Source: Rhodospirillales bacterium
Lineage (GTDB): Bacteria > Pseudomonadota > Alphaproteobacteria > Micavibrionales > Micavibrionaceae
Reading direction: 5' to 3'
Assembly (NCBI GenBank): GCA_020638365.1
Contig: JACKIQ010000006.1
Location: 7,411 to 71,410, forward strand
Length of the DNA: 64,000 nt
Positions 1-7,148 of this stretch are shown here, one piece after another; within the stretch, counting starts at the first letter, position 1; each line of letters begins with the position of its first letter. The notes under the pieces are model-generated. The model saw nothing but the letters and a program-made list of their open reading frames with translations. It searched no databases and had not been told where the DNA came from. The position numbers were made by a program, and so were the translations under genes.

Positions 1-678
1 AATCTTGCCGGTGTTTCGGCGCTGGCGCGGAAATACGGCGCGTTCGTGCACTCCGATGCGGTGCAGGCGGCGGGGCGGATTCCGCTCAATATCTCCGAGA
101 TGGGGGTGGACTTCCTGACGCTCTCCTCGCACAAGATCGGCGGGCCGCCGGGGGCGGGGGCTCTGGTGATGGGATTGTGCGGGGAAACGCCGACGCTGAT
201 TTTTGGGGGCGGTCAGGAGCGCGGCGCGCGTGCGGGCACGGAAAATCTTCCGGCGATCGCGGGGTTCGGCGCGGCGGCGCAGGAGTCGCTGGAGCGGATG
301 AATCACTATCAGGCGCTGGGGTCCTGGCGTGACCGGCTGGAGCAGGATATTTTAAAGGCGACGCCCGATGCGGTCATTCACGCGAAGGACGTTGCGCGGG
401 TGGCGAATACAAGCCTGTTCAGTCTTCCCGGCGTTTCTTCCGAGACCTTGCTGATGGCGCTGGACCTTGAAGGTGTGGCGATCAGCAACGGCGCGGCCTG
501 TTCGAGCGGGCGGGTGGAGCCGAGCCATGTTCTGACGGCGATGGGGGCGAGCCGGGAAATTGCGTCCTCCGCCTTGCGCATTTCGCTGGGCTGGGCTACG
601 AAAGAGTCCGATTTAACCGCTTTCATCAACGCGTGGACGAAGGTTTGCGCCCGATTAAACAGGAACCACTCCGCATGA
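1..678 (+). CDS. Cysteine desulfurase (NifS/IscS type), 5' end outside window
   Basis: PLP enzyme of aminotransferase class V that removes sulfur from cysteine, leaving alanine and an enzyme persulfide for Fe-S clusters or tRNA thiolation. The frame is open from base 1, so the N-terminal part lies upstream; about 225 codons are visible. The PLP lysine is in the SSHKIGGPPGAGAL motif (Lys codon 133-135). The persulfide cysteine is in GAACSSGRVEPSH (Cys codon 499-501), a group I (IscS/NifS-like) loop. The TGA stop overlaps the ATG of the ferredoxin gene, so the two are probably translated together and work in the same Fe-S pathway. Family assignment is firm; IscS versus another paralogue cannot be settled from the fragment. 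Confidence 0.93.
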   Translation, partial: NLAGVSALARKYGAFVHSDAVQAAGRIPLNISEMGVDFLTLSSHKIGGPPGAGALVMGLCGETPTLIFGGGQERGARAGTENLPAIAGFGAAAQESLERMNHYQALGSWRDRLEQDILKATPDAVIHAKDVARVANTSLFSLPGVSSETLLMALDLEGVAISNGAACSSGRVEPSHVLTAMGASREIASSALRISLGWATKESDLTAFINAWTKVCARLNRNHSA

Positions 679-1013
679 GCAGCATTACAGTCATCGAACA
701 GGACGGATCAGAGCGCAAACTTGAAGCGCAGGAGGGCTGGTCGCTGATGGAAATTCTGCGTGATGCGGACGTGGAGGAGATCGAAGGCGTGTGCGGCGGG
801 TCGATGGCGTGCGCGACGTGCCATATGGTGGTTCATCCCGACTGGGCTGCGCGGGTCGAAGCGGCTGGGAACGAGAAAACCTCCGAAGAAGACGACATGC
901 TTGATATGGCTCATGATGTGCGCGAGACGTCGCGGCTGGGGTGTCAGATCCGCATGAGCGACGATCTGGACGGGCTGGTAGTCGCCGTGCCCGGCGCGAA
1001 GACGGACTGGTAA
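675..1013 (+). CDS. 2Fe-2S ferredoxin, adrenodoxin/Fdx type
   Basis: Small electron carrier of 112 residues. The cluster ligands are visible as C-x5-C-x2-C (CGGSMACATC) followed by a distal Cys in LGCQIRMS, the vertebrate/Isc-type pattern. I chose the ATG at 675, which overlaps the desulfurase stop as ATGA; an upstream in-frame start at 633 would run 14 codons into the desulfurase gene and adds nothing conserved. Position directly after a cysteine desulfurase suggests it donates electrons for Fe-S cluster assembly, as Fdx does in isc operons. Acidic throughout, as expected for this family. Confidence 0.93.
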   Translation: MSSITVIEQDGSERKLEAQEGWSLMEILRDADVEEIEGVCGGSMACATCHMVVHPDWAARVEAAGNEKTSEEDDMLDMAHDVRETSRLGCQIRMSDDLDGLVVAVPGAKTDW

Positions 1014-1038
1014 AAATCATACAGGGGCAGGGGGCGAC

Positions 1039-1323
1039 ATGATCCGGCATATCGTTTTTTTCACCGTGAAGAAGTCCGAGGACGTGGATACGGTTTATAC
1101 CGCGCTCAAGACACTTGAGACGATCGAGGGGAACTGGACGCTGACCGTGCGCAAGAACGAAAAGATCGACCAGGTGGGCAACGATATCGACATTGTGGTT
1201 TACGGGGAGTTTCCCGACGAGGAGGCGCTGGCGCGGTATAAAAGCGACCCGGTCTATCATCTTTCGACCAAAACCGTCCGCCCGATGCGCGACAAGCGTT
1301 ATGCGGCGGATGTGGAGGGCTGA
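1039..1323 (+). CDS. Dabb-family (stress-responsive alpha/beta barrel) protein
   Basis: 94-residue protein of the Dabb fold, a dimeric ferredoxin-like alpha/beta barrel. The opening MIRHIVFFTVK, with the early His, and the later pattern of a beta strand (DIDIVVYGEF) followed by DEEALARYKSDPVYH are typical of the family. Family members are cytosolic; the biochemical role of most bacterial ones is unknown. A GGGGG-like ribosome site (cagggggcgac) lies just ahead of the ATG. It is 25 bp after the ferredoxin gene and may be its co-transcript. Its stop abuts the stop of the convergent gene on the other strand (1323/1324). Confidence 0.85.
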   Translation: MIRHIVFFTVKKSEDVDTVYTALKTLETIEGNWTLTVRKNEKIDQVGNDIDIVVYGEFPDEEALARYKSDPVYHLSTKTVRPMRDKRYAADVEG

Positions 1324-1746
1324 TTACTGAAACGTATTCACTGGCGTTCCGCCGGAATCGTATATGAATACCCCGCCGAGAATACATTTTCCCCATGCGC
1401 CCGTGTCGCAGCAGACCGAGGAGACGGTTTTCTCCACCTCTAAGCCAGCGGTAAATTGTTCGCAGGCTTCCTTTTCCTCTGTCGGGTACATAAAGGATTG
1501 TCCCTGTTCGTCCTTGATCAGAGCGCCTTTGTAGAATTGAAGAAGAAATTCGTCGCTCATCTGCGGCAAGTTTCCGTCCTGTTTAAAGCGCGGGTCGGTC
1601 AGCGGGGTAAGCACTTCACACGAGGCAATTTTGATTTTGGTGTTCGCGGGTTCGACGTCTATGCAGTCCGCGTGCGCGGCAAAAGGCAAGCCGGTCATGA
1701 TGAAGAACGATGAGAGGGTGAAGAATTTTTTGCAGAAAGTGCGCAT
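1324..1746 (-). CDS. Secreted cysteine-containing protein, unknown function
   Basis: 140 residues with an N-terminal signal peptide (hydrophobic FFTLSSFFIMTGLPFA, cleavage near AHA-DC). The mature part has about six cysteines, including a CC pair near residue 113, so periplasmic disulfides are likely. I recognise no family. It follows pdxS on the same strand by 65 bp and could share its transcript, but nothing ties it to vitamin B6. The stop codon is back to back with the Dabb gene stop. Coding confidence comes from the signal peptide and position; function is not assignable. Confidence 0.7.
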   Translation of the reverse strand: MRTFCKKFFTLSSFFIMTGLPFAAHADCIDVEPANTKIKIASCEVLTPLTDPRFKQDGNLPQMSDEFLLQFYKGALIKDEQGQSFMYPTEEKEACEQFTAGLEVEKTVSSVCCDTGAWGKCILGGVFIYDSGGTPVNTFQ

Positions 1747-1810
1747 GGCTGATCTGTCCTGTCAGAGATATTTCAGGATTATATCAGCTTCGGTCATTCT
1801 CAAGAAGATA

Positions 1811-2722
1811 TTACCAGCCCCTGTTGGCCATGCGCATGGAGTCCTCGATTTGGGAGAGTTCCGTGCCGCGCATGGCTTCGCCCAGACCTTTGGAGGCTTC
1901 GAGAACCATTTTGGGGTCGTTGTAGTGGGCGGTGGCTTTAACAATCGCCTTGGCGAAGTTGGCCGGGTCTTCGGATTTGAAAATACCGGAGCCTACGAAT
2001 ACGGTTTCTGCGCCAAGCTGCATGCACAGGGCCGCGTCTGCCGGGGTGGCAATTCCGCCTGCGGCGAAGTTTGGCACGGGCAGGCGGCCTTGTTCCTTGA
2101 CCAGCCTGACCAGTTCGAAGGGAGCTCCGAGATTTTTGGCTTCGGTCATGAGTTCCTGATCATCCAGCAGCGTGATGCGCTTGATATCCTGATTGATCTG
2201 GCGGAGGTGGCGGACAGCCTCCACAATGTTTCCGGTTCCCGGCTCGCCTTTTGTGCGCATGAGGGCCGCGCCTTCCCCGATGCGGCGGAGGGCTTCGCCC
2301 AGGTTTTTCGCGCCGCAGACGAAGGGGACTTTAAAGTCGAACTTGTTGATGTGGTAATCCTCGTCGGCGGGGGTGAGGACTTCGGACTCGTCGATATAAT
2401 CGACGCCGATGGCTTCGAGAACCTGCGCTTCGGCGAAATGCCCGATCCGGCACTTGGCCATGACGGGGATGGAAACCGTTTCCATGATCGCCTGCACCAG
2501 TTCGGGCGGGCTCATCCGGGCGACGCCGCCGGCCTTGCGGATATCGGAAGGGACGCGTTCGAGCGCCATGACGGCTACCGCGCCCGCATCCTCGGCCACT
2601 TTCGCCTGATCGGGGGTGACCACGTCCATAATGACGCCGCCCTTGAGCATTTCGGCGAGGCCGGTCTTGATATTGATGACGTTACCGCCGTTATTTCCAT
2701 TATTCCGGGAATTCTTGCTCAT
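1811..2722 (-). CDS. pdxS: Pyridoxal 5'-phosphate synthase lyase subunit PdxS
   Basis: 303 residues matching the PdxS/SNZ family along its length. PdxS builds PLP from ribose 5-phosphate, glyceraldehyde 3-phosphate and ammonia supplied by the glutaminase PdxT. Landmarks are GGVIMDVVTPDQAKVAEDAG near the N-terminus (catalytic Asp and Lys region), VMAKCRIGHFAEAQVLE, VPFVCGAKNLGEALRRI (second active lysine) and the phosphate loop FAAGGIATPADAALCMQLG ending GSGIF. The first 14 residues are Asn/Ser-rich and not part of the barrel. pdxT is not adjacent and is not in the window. Most proteobacteria make PLP by PdxA/PdxJ, so this gene is uncommon in the class. Confidence 0.97.
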   Translation of the reverse strand: MSKNSRNNGNNGGNVINIKTGLAEMLKGGVIMDVVTPDQAKVAEDAGAVAVMALERVPSDIRKAGGVARMSPPELVQAIMETVSIPVMAKCRIGHFAEAQVLEAIGVDYIDESEVLTPADEDYHINKFDFKVPFVCGAKNLGEALRRIGEGAALMRTKGEPGTGNIVEAVRHLRQINQDIKRITLLDDQELMTEAKNLGAPFELVRLVKEQGRLPVPNFAAGGIATPADAALCMQLGAETVFVGSGIFKSEDPANFAKAIVKATAHYNDPKMVLEASKGLGEAMRGTELSQIEDSMRMANRGW

Positions 2723-2837
2723 TTCCGCATAATCCTGATAATATTGTGCGCTTAGGGGCGGTATTTATGCACAGAAACCGCCGTAATGCAAAGGAAACAT
2801 AACACATAACGGCAACGAAGCCGGGTGGCGTGCGGGG

Positions 2838-3596
2838 ATGAACTTAACAGGTTTTTTCAGGAATTGCGCGAGCGCATTAAAAAGCTCTATTTTTGGAAGC
2901 TCGGAGAATAACGAGCACTCTGCTGAGTCCGGATTTATTCCTACGGACGAGCAGGCATTGGAACTTTTCGCGGAAATCCGCGCGATGCCGCTTTCACATA
3001 AATCCGAGCGGGGGAACGGTTCTGCCTGCGATCTGAAGGCGCACGCGATTTATGTACTCCTTGCGGAGCGCGGAGTCGAGGGGATTGAAAAGGGCTGGAT
3101 TTCTTCTCCGCTTGCGCCTAACGGCCGTCCGAATTTCCTGATCAAGCCTCCGGTCGAAGTTCACTATGCACTGCGAGACATAGATCTTGACGAGGAGGGC
3201 CGACTACGTCAGAGCGTAAAGGACGATGAGCCGTTCAATATCCATGTCGCGACGGTCGTGACCACGAGGGAAGGGCGGCGGCTGGTCTTCGATACGTATT
3301 TTTATGAGCATCCGCCCGAACTGGAGCAGTGGCTTGAAGATTTCAAGCCGTACGAAGAAGGGGTCGAACTGAAACACCAACTGACCGACCCTGATTATGT
3401 CGGTTTCGAGCAAATCGGCATGGGGTTGCCTAGAGAGGGGTCAATCAAGCAGTTGGTTGAACGGGGCCATTCCTATTTACGAGTCAAGTTCCAACTCAAC
3501 AATCTCGATTCCAACCCGGTCGAAACCCCGTTGCAGGCCAAATGGCTTTCTCCGGACAGGGATTTGGAACAGGACGTCGAGTTTAAGCCGGAATGA
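2838..3596 (+). CDS. Possible protein-glutaminase-fold protein
   Basis: 252 residues without a signal peptide. Not identified by direct recognition. From residue 60 the order NGSACDLKAHAIYVLL, then FNIHVATVV, then VFDTYFYEHP resembles the Cys-His-Asp core of protein-glutamine glutaminases (Cys followed by a helix with a basic residue and His; His in a beta strand before an aliphatic run; Asp opening the next strand). The candidate triad is Cys64, His136 and Asp152. The Cys-His spacing is longer than in the Chryseobacterium enzyme. It could also be an inactive member or chance similarity. It stands alone between pdxS (divergent) and a small secreted protein gene. Confidence 0.75.
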   Translation: MNLTGFFRNCASALKSSIFGSSENNEHSAESGFIPTDEQALELFAEIRAMPLSHKSERGNGSACDLKAHAIYVLLAERGVEGIEKGWISSPLAPNGRPNFLIKPPVEVHYALRDIDLDEEGRLRQSVKDDEPFNIHVATVVTTREGRRLVFDTYFYEHPPELEQWLEDFKPYEEGVELKHQLTDPDYVGFEQIGMGLPREGSIKQLVERGHSYLRVKFQLNNLDSNPVETPLQAKWLSPDRDLEQDVEFKPE

Positions 3597-3768
3597 AGGA
3601 TTTCCCGCGAGATTTCGTATAATTAATTATTGGCTTGTTTTTATTGATTTTCTTGAAGAAATTCGCATTTCGCTTTATAAATTGTAGTAAGGGTTTATTT
3701 AGGGCGGAGTGCCGGGTTTTCCTAGTTTTTTGGAGAACGAGAGAAAGGTTTATATAAGGAGCATGACC

Positions 3769-4140
3769 ATGAAAAAACTGTTTTTAGGTGCTGCGGTTCT
3801 GGCCTTGGCCTTGCCGGGATTTACCGGGCGGGCCGTTGCGCAGAGCGTCGTGGATTACCCTTTTCTTGCTGAGTGTGCCGCGGTCTTTTCCGCTAAGGCC
3901 GTGGAGACACAGGGGGATATTCCTCCTGATTATACGGAAAATTACTACGAAGTGGCCGCCAAGTTTTACCAGTATGCCTTGCGCGGGGGCGGGGATGGAA
4001 TGAAGGCGCTTTACAACGACAAGCTTTCAGAGTTCAAGAATACGCCGAACAATGACGCGGTCGGTAAGCAGTACAAGCGGGCGCTGGAAAAACAGTGCCG
4101 AGGAATTGCACCGGATTTTGATATCAGGTTCAAGCGCTGA
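3769..4140 (+). CDS. Small secreted protein, unknown function
   Basis: 123 residues beginning MKKLFLGAAVLALALPG with a signal peptide probably cut after AVA or AQS near residue 24. The mature part has two cysteines (LAECAAVF and KQCRGI) and is about 100 residues, mostly helical by composition. The start at 3769 is preferred because AAGGAG at 3756-3761 is 7 bp from it; the ATG at 3763 would leave only 1 bp. The reading frame extends upstream to 3709 but that part has no ribosome site of its own. A good terminator follows at 4161. No family recognised. Confidence 0.75.
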   Translation: MKKLFLGAAVLALALPGFTGRAVAQSVVDYPFLAECAAVFSAKAVETQGDIPPDYTENYYEVAAKFYQYALRGGGDGMKALYNDKLSEFKNTPNNDAVGKQYKRALEKQCRGIAPDFDIRFKR

Positions 4141-4160
4141 TTCGTTTTTTTTGGGATTTT

Positions 4161-4192
4161 AAGGCCGGGCGAGGGGTTCGCGCGGCCTTTTT
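4161..4192 (+). terminator. Rho-independent terminator
   Basis: AAGGCCG at 4161-4167 pairs with CGGCCTT at 4183-4189, with an inner GCG/CGC extension, followed by a T-rich tract. It ends the small secreted protein gene at 3769-4140. Confidence 0.8.
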
Positions 4193-4289
4193 CTTTGTCT
4201 TTCCGATATTTTTAAAGGGATTTGCTCTGCCGGTCTTTATTTTCTAGAGTGTAACTCGCTATTTTCCTGAATTATTAAAGGGGCTTTTC

Positions 4290-4772
4290 ATGAGCAAGAG
4301 ATTGAGCGTTCTGATCTGCGGGGCGGCGCTGTTTTTTTCCGCGCCCGCGCTGGCCGGGGAAATTTATAACGGGGCGGCGCTGAGCCCCGAGACAATCGTC
4401 ACGAAGATTACCCAGCCGGAGGCGGGGACGTTGCGGATCGAGGCGGGGTGGCCGACCCTGATTACGCTTGCGGATATCCCTGTGGCGGAAAAAAAGCTTG
4501 AGGATACCACGCTGCATTTTTCGGCGAGGCTCAAGAGCGTGGGGCTGAAAGGCTCCGCGTTTATTGAGATGTGGGTGCATTTTTCCGGCGAGAATGAAGG
4601 CGCGTATTTCTCGCGCGGGCTGGACCAGCAGGTGACCGGGGATGCGGACTGGACGGCGGTTTCGATCCCGTTCGTGCTTAAAAAAGGGCAGGTGCCCGAG
4701 CGGGTGACGCTGAACGTGCAGGTCGGCGGCCGGGGCGCGGTTCTCATCAAGGATATTATCCTGAGCGATTAA
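4290..4772 (+). CDS. Secreted beta-rich protein, unknown function
   Basis: 160 residues with a clear signal peptide (MSKRLSVLICGAALFFSAPALA, cut before GEIYNG). The mature domain alternates short hydrophobic strands and looks like a jelly-roll: TLHFSARLKS, SAFIEMWVHFSG and RVTLNVQVGGRGAVLIKDIILS. The final segment resembles the end of carbohydrate-binding-like jelly rolls, where the last strand reads as a value or vector term, but I cannot name a family. No cysteine in the mature part. It stands alone; the next gene downstream is the antitoxin, which has its own promoter region. Confidence 0.75.
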   Translation: MSKRLSVLICGAALFFSAPALAGEIYNGAALSPETIVTKITQPEAGTLRIEAGWPTLITLADIPVAEKKLEDTTLHFSARLKSVGLKGSAFIEMWVHFSGENEGAYFSRGLDQQVTGDADWTAVSIPFVLKKGQVPERVTLNVQVGGRGAVLIKDIILSD

Positions 4773-4797
4773 CGCTGGCTTTGACTGCGGGATGTTT

Positions 4798-4833
4798 ATG
4801 TTATAACATATGTTATAACATATGTTATAACAT
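4798..4833. promoter_or_regulatory. Three tandem perfect 12-bp palindromes, likely antitoxin operator
   Basis: ATGTTATAACAT occurs three times without spacing at 4798-4809, 4810-4821 and 4822-4833. Each copy is its own reverse complement. The array ends 15 bp before the antitoxin ATG, where the promoter and leader must lie. AbrB/MazE-type antitoxins commonly bind such repeats to repress their own operon, so this is inferred to be the autoregulatory operator, the copies being spaced by a little over one helical turn. Confidence 0.75.
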
Positions 4834-4848
4834 CATTGAAGGTCCGGC

Positions 4849-5070
4849 ATGGAACTGAAAATCACGAAAATAGGCAACTCACTGGGCGTCGTTCTGCCCA
4901 AGGATGTGCTTGCCAACCTGAATGTCGAGAAGGGCGATGTGCTCTGGCTGAGCGAGAGCGGCGACGGCATTACCCTGTCGCCCTACGATCCCGCGTTCGC
5001 AGAGCAAATGGATGCGGCGCGCAAACTGATGAAAAAGCGCCGTAACGCGCTGCGTGAACTGGCGAAATGA
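4849..5070 (+). CDS. AbrB/MazE-family (SpoVT-AbrB) antitoxin
   Basis: 73 residues. The first 45 form a swapped-hairpin AbrB DNA-binding domain: MELKITKIGNSLGVVLPKD, then LNVEKGDVLWLSESGDGITL. The C-terminal tail (AEQMDAARKLMKKRRNALREL) is a charged helix suited to wrapping the toxin. It probably binds Doc, blocks its kinase activity, and represses the operon through the three palindromes just upstream. The stop overlaps the toxin start by 4 bp (ATGA), the usual coupling in type II modules. GAAGG at 4838-4842 serves as ribosome site. Confidence 0.92.
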   Translation: MELKITKIGNSLGVVLPKDVLANLNVEKGDVLWLSESGDGITLSPYDPAFAEQMDAARKLMKKRRNALRELAK

Positions 5071-5453
5071 GCAAGATTGTCTGGGTTCTGGAATCCGTCG
5101 CACTGGCCGTGCACGACGCGCAGGTGGGTGAGCATGGCGGGCTGGCGGGGGTGCGCGATCTTTCATTGCTGCAATCCGCGCTGGCGCGACCCCGAAATCT
5201 CCTGCATTACGGGGCGCCGGATCTTGCGGCGCTGGCGGCTGCGTATGGGCACGGTATCGCGCGGAACCACCCGTTCCGGGACGGGAACAAGCGCACGGCG
5301 TTCGTGGTGAGCGAGCTTTTCCTGCTACTGAACGGTTTTACGCTGGAGGCGGACGATGCGGCGTGCGTTGTGATTACCGTGGAATTGGCCGGTGGGGGCG
5401 TGAGCGAAGAGGAGTTCGCGGCGTGGCTGCGGGGCAATATGCGGAAGCTTTAG
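5067..5453 (+). CDS. doc: Doc-family (Fic fold) toxin
   Basis: 128 residues of the death-on-curing family. The Fic-type catalytic motif reads HPFRDGNKR (residues 68-76), close to the HxFx(D/N)xNKR pattern of Doc, which phosphorylates elongation factor Tu and stops translation. The upstream segment GLAGVRDLSLLQSALARP with YGHGIARN is also typical of Doc. All key residues are present, so it should be active. It is translationally coupled to the AbrB-type antitoxin in front. AbrB-Doc pairing is known in proteobacteria. No third module gene is seen. Confidence 0.92.
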   Translation: MSKIVWVLESVALAVHDAQVGEHGGLAGVRDLSLLQSALARPRNLLHYGAPDLAALAAAYGHGIARNHPFRDGNKRTAFVVSELFLLLNGFTLEADDAACVVITVELAGGGVSEEEFAAWLRGNMRKL

Positions 5454-5713
5454 TTTTTCTAGCAAGGTTTTTAAAAAATGACGGCGCGCGAGGACTTAAG
5501 TTGCGTTCAGTGGACTTAAGTCCTGTTCGTCCGGTTGCGGGCGTGTAAGACGTTGTTTTTCCTTACGGGAGTGCGTTGCGGACTCAGTCATCGGGCTTTG
5601 GCCTTGCGCGGCTCTTTTCCCTCAAAAGCAAAAAGGCGCACCGCGCCCTTTATGGGGTGAGTATAGTGCGTTTGGTGATGGGAGGCAAAAAGCTGAACCC
5701 GCTTTATGACGCT
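5454..5713. other. Gene-free stretch of about 260 bp
   Basis: No gene seen on either strand. It contains GGACTTAAGTCC, a 12-bp palindrome at 5512-5523, and a near copy of its left half 20 bp earlier (AGGACTTAAGTT at 5491-5502). The minus-strand terminator described separately lies near the right end. Nothing tRNA-like was found. Confidence 0.5.
5629..5651 (-). terminator. Rho-independent terminator of the PhyH operon
   Basis: Read on the minus strand, AAAGGGCGC-GGT-GCGCC is followed by TTTTTG. The stem GGCGC/GCGCC (5635-5639 with 5643-5647) lies 63 bp past the stop of the PhyH gene. Confidence 0.7.
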
Positions 5714-6427
5714 TCAGGCCGTTTCATACCATTCGAGAGGTTTTGGTAACTTATCCGCGCTGCATTCGAGGTGGAGGACGCGGCGGCGAGCCGGGTTTGG
5801 CCCCGCGCCGGATTCATGCAGCAGGAGCGGGCGCATTGCCATTACGCCGCCAGCTTGAACGGGGCAGAGGACGGGGGTGTTTTCCTGACGCAATGTTAAA
5901 ATATCGGCCATCTTCATTCGCCCCTTGTTGTGGGAGCCGGGCAGGACGCGCAGGGCGCCGTTATCCGCGGTCGTTTCGTCCAGATGCAGGCGCAGTGTGA
6001 CCATGTTTTGCAGAAATTGCTCCGGGGGCTGGACGTGCGGAATTCCGGCTTTGAGCGTCCATGTCGTGAACCCTTCGATTTCGTGCTTTTCCTTTGCGGC
6101 GACGGTTGTATCCTGATGAATGGCGACGTTCCAGTTCGCCGCCGGAGTTTTGTCAAAAAATATCGAGCGGACGATGCGGGCGTTTTTTCCCAGAATTTTC
6201 TGCATGAGGCTTGTAATTCCAGCGGGTCCGAGCAAGGGTTTGATGCCGGGGAAGAGGTTCAGGGCGTGGCGAATGCCGAAGGTCTCTCCGTTTTTTGTCA
6301 GGATGGCGTTGTTCGGATCGCCGGGCGGGGTTCCTAGAATGTTTTTCATTTCCTCCAGCACGTCCGGCGGGCAGAGCGGCGGGGCGATGAAATAGCCGTC
6401 TTTGTTCAGGGCCGATAAATTACTCAT
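5714..6427 (-). CDS. Phytanoyl-CoA dioxygenase (PhyH) family protein
   Basis: 237 residues of the Fe(II)/2-oxoglutarate oxygenase PhyH family. The iron ligands are His104 and Asp106 (NVAIHQDTT) and a distal His204 (LLLHESG), with an arginine cluster after it (PARRRVLHLE) for 2-oxoglutarate. GALRVLPGSHNKG is the characteristic core strand and turn. The substrate cannot be told; bacterial members hydroxylate varied small molecules. It is last in a minus-strand run with the ankyrin, small membrane, lipoprotein and peptidase genes, 15 bp after the ankyrin gene, and is followed by a terminator. Confidence 0.9.
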   Translation of the reverse strand: MSNLSALNKDGYFIAPPLCPPDVLEEMKNILGTPPGDPNNAILTKNGETFGIRHALNLFPGIKPLLGPAGITSLMQKILGKNARIVRSIFFDKTPAANWNVAIHQDTTVAAKEKHEIEGFTTWTLKAGIPHVQPPEQFLQNMVTLRLHLDETTADNGALRVLPGSHNKGRMKMADILTLRQENTPVLCPVQAGGVMAMRPLLLHESGAGPNPARRRVLHLECSADKLPKPLEWYETA

Positions 6428-6442
6428 ATTGCATGTTTTTAG

Positions 6443-6847
6443 TTATTGTCGTTTGTTTTTTTCTGTTTCATATTTTTTGAATAGCGCTCTTAGCTGTCGT
6501 GTTTTTGCGTAATCTTTCGGGGTTTGTCCAAATTCGGACATTATATCTGTTCGTGCGCCCGCAGCGAGCAGCGCCTCAACAATTTCCAAGTTGCCGCGGC
6601 GTGTGGCGATATGCAGAGGCGTTTCGGTCATGTCGCCCGTTGCGTTGATGTTTGCGCCGTGTTCGATCAGCAGTTTCACGGCGTAGATGTCTTCGCGCCA
6701 TGTCATGACATGAAGGGGTGTGTCACCTAGACAATCTGCGTCGTTTATTTCAATCCCGCCCTTTCCCATTTTTTCGGGATACAGAGAGTCTGAAACGGAG
6801 TGCAATATTTCCTCAAGGGTTCTGCGGGTTTTGGGTTTTTTGGGCAT
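6443..6847 (-). CDS. Ankyrin-repeat protein
   Basis: About 134 residues with two clear ankyrin repeats and a partial third: LGDTPLHVMTWREDIYAVKL..., TETPLHIATRRGNLEIVEALL... and FGQTPKDYAKTRQ. No signal peptide and a charged tail, so probably a cytosolic protein-binding protein. The ATG at 6847 was chosen; a TTG three codons upstream is the only other option before the preceding stop at 6858. It lies 10 bp after the small membrane protein gene and is likely co-transcribed. The binding partner is unknown. Confidence 0.85.
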   Translation of the reverse strand: MPKKPKTRRTLEEILHSVSDSLYPEKMGKGGIEINDADCLGDTPLHVMTWREDIYAVKLLIEHGANINATGDMTETPLHIATRRGNLEIVEALLAAGARTDIMSEFGQTPKDYAKTRQLRALFKKYETEKNKRQ

Positions 6848-6857
6848 GGTAGTCAAT

Positions 6858-7148
6858 TTAATCGGAGACGGCTATGGTTTTTACGTCGTTAATTGTGCAC
6901 ACATAGAGCGCATCGGCTTTAAAATCCGTTAAGTGCTTGCACTCTGTCCCGTCGGATTCTTTGTATCCTGTGGCTTGTGTTACGGCATAAAATAAATCCA
7001 TTTTTCCAGCTAGGTAGCCTTGGTAGTGGGCGTTTTCGTAGCCGTATTTTTTGCCGAAAACAGCCCCACCCGCAAAGCTGGCCGCACAGAGGAAGAGTAC
7101 AAGTAGAACCGAAATTATTTTGTGGTTCTGGAGCAGTGCATTTTCCAC
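6858..7148 (-). CDS. Small single-pass membrane protein, unknown function
   Basis: 96 residues with one hydrophobic segment (IISVLLVLFLCAASFAGGAVFG, roughly residues 11-32) that serves as a signal anchor, and a short periplasmic domain with two cysteines (TECKHL, YVCTI). The start is a GTG at 7148 with GGAAAG close in front; no ATG or TTG lies further up in this frame. As sequenced it overlaps the lipoprotein frame by 230 bp, but that overlap vanishes if a single-base loss in the lipoprotein gene is repaired (see findings). Function unknown. Confidence 0.6.
   Translation of the reverse strand: MENALLQNHKIISVLLVLFLCAASFAGGAVFGKKYGYENAHYQGYLAGKMDLFYAVTQATGYKESDGTECKHLTDFKADALYVCTINDVKTIAVSD

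Noticed and set aside
1631..2755. 374-codon open frame on the plus strand
   Set aside because: Antisense to pdxS; composition is Gly/Phe-rich and unlike a protein.
5491..5523. Two copies of GGACTTAAGT 20 bp apart
   Set aside because: Too short and only two copies; the second is a palindrome but there is no gene start near enough to call it an operator.
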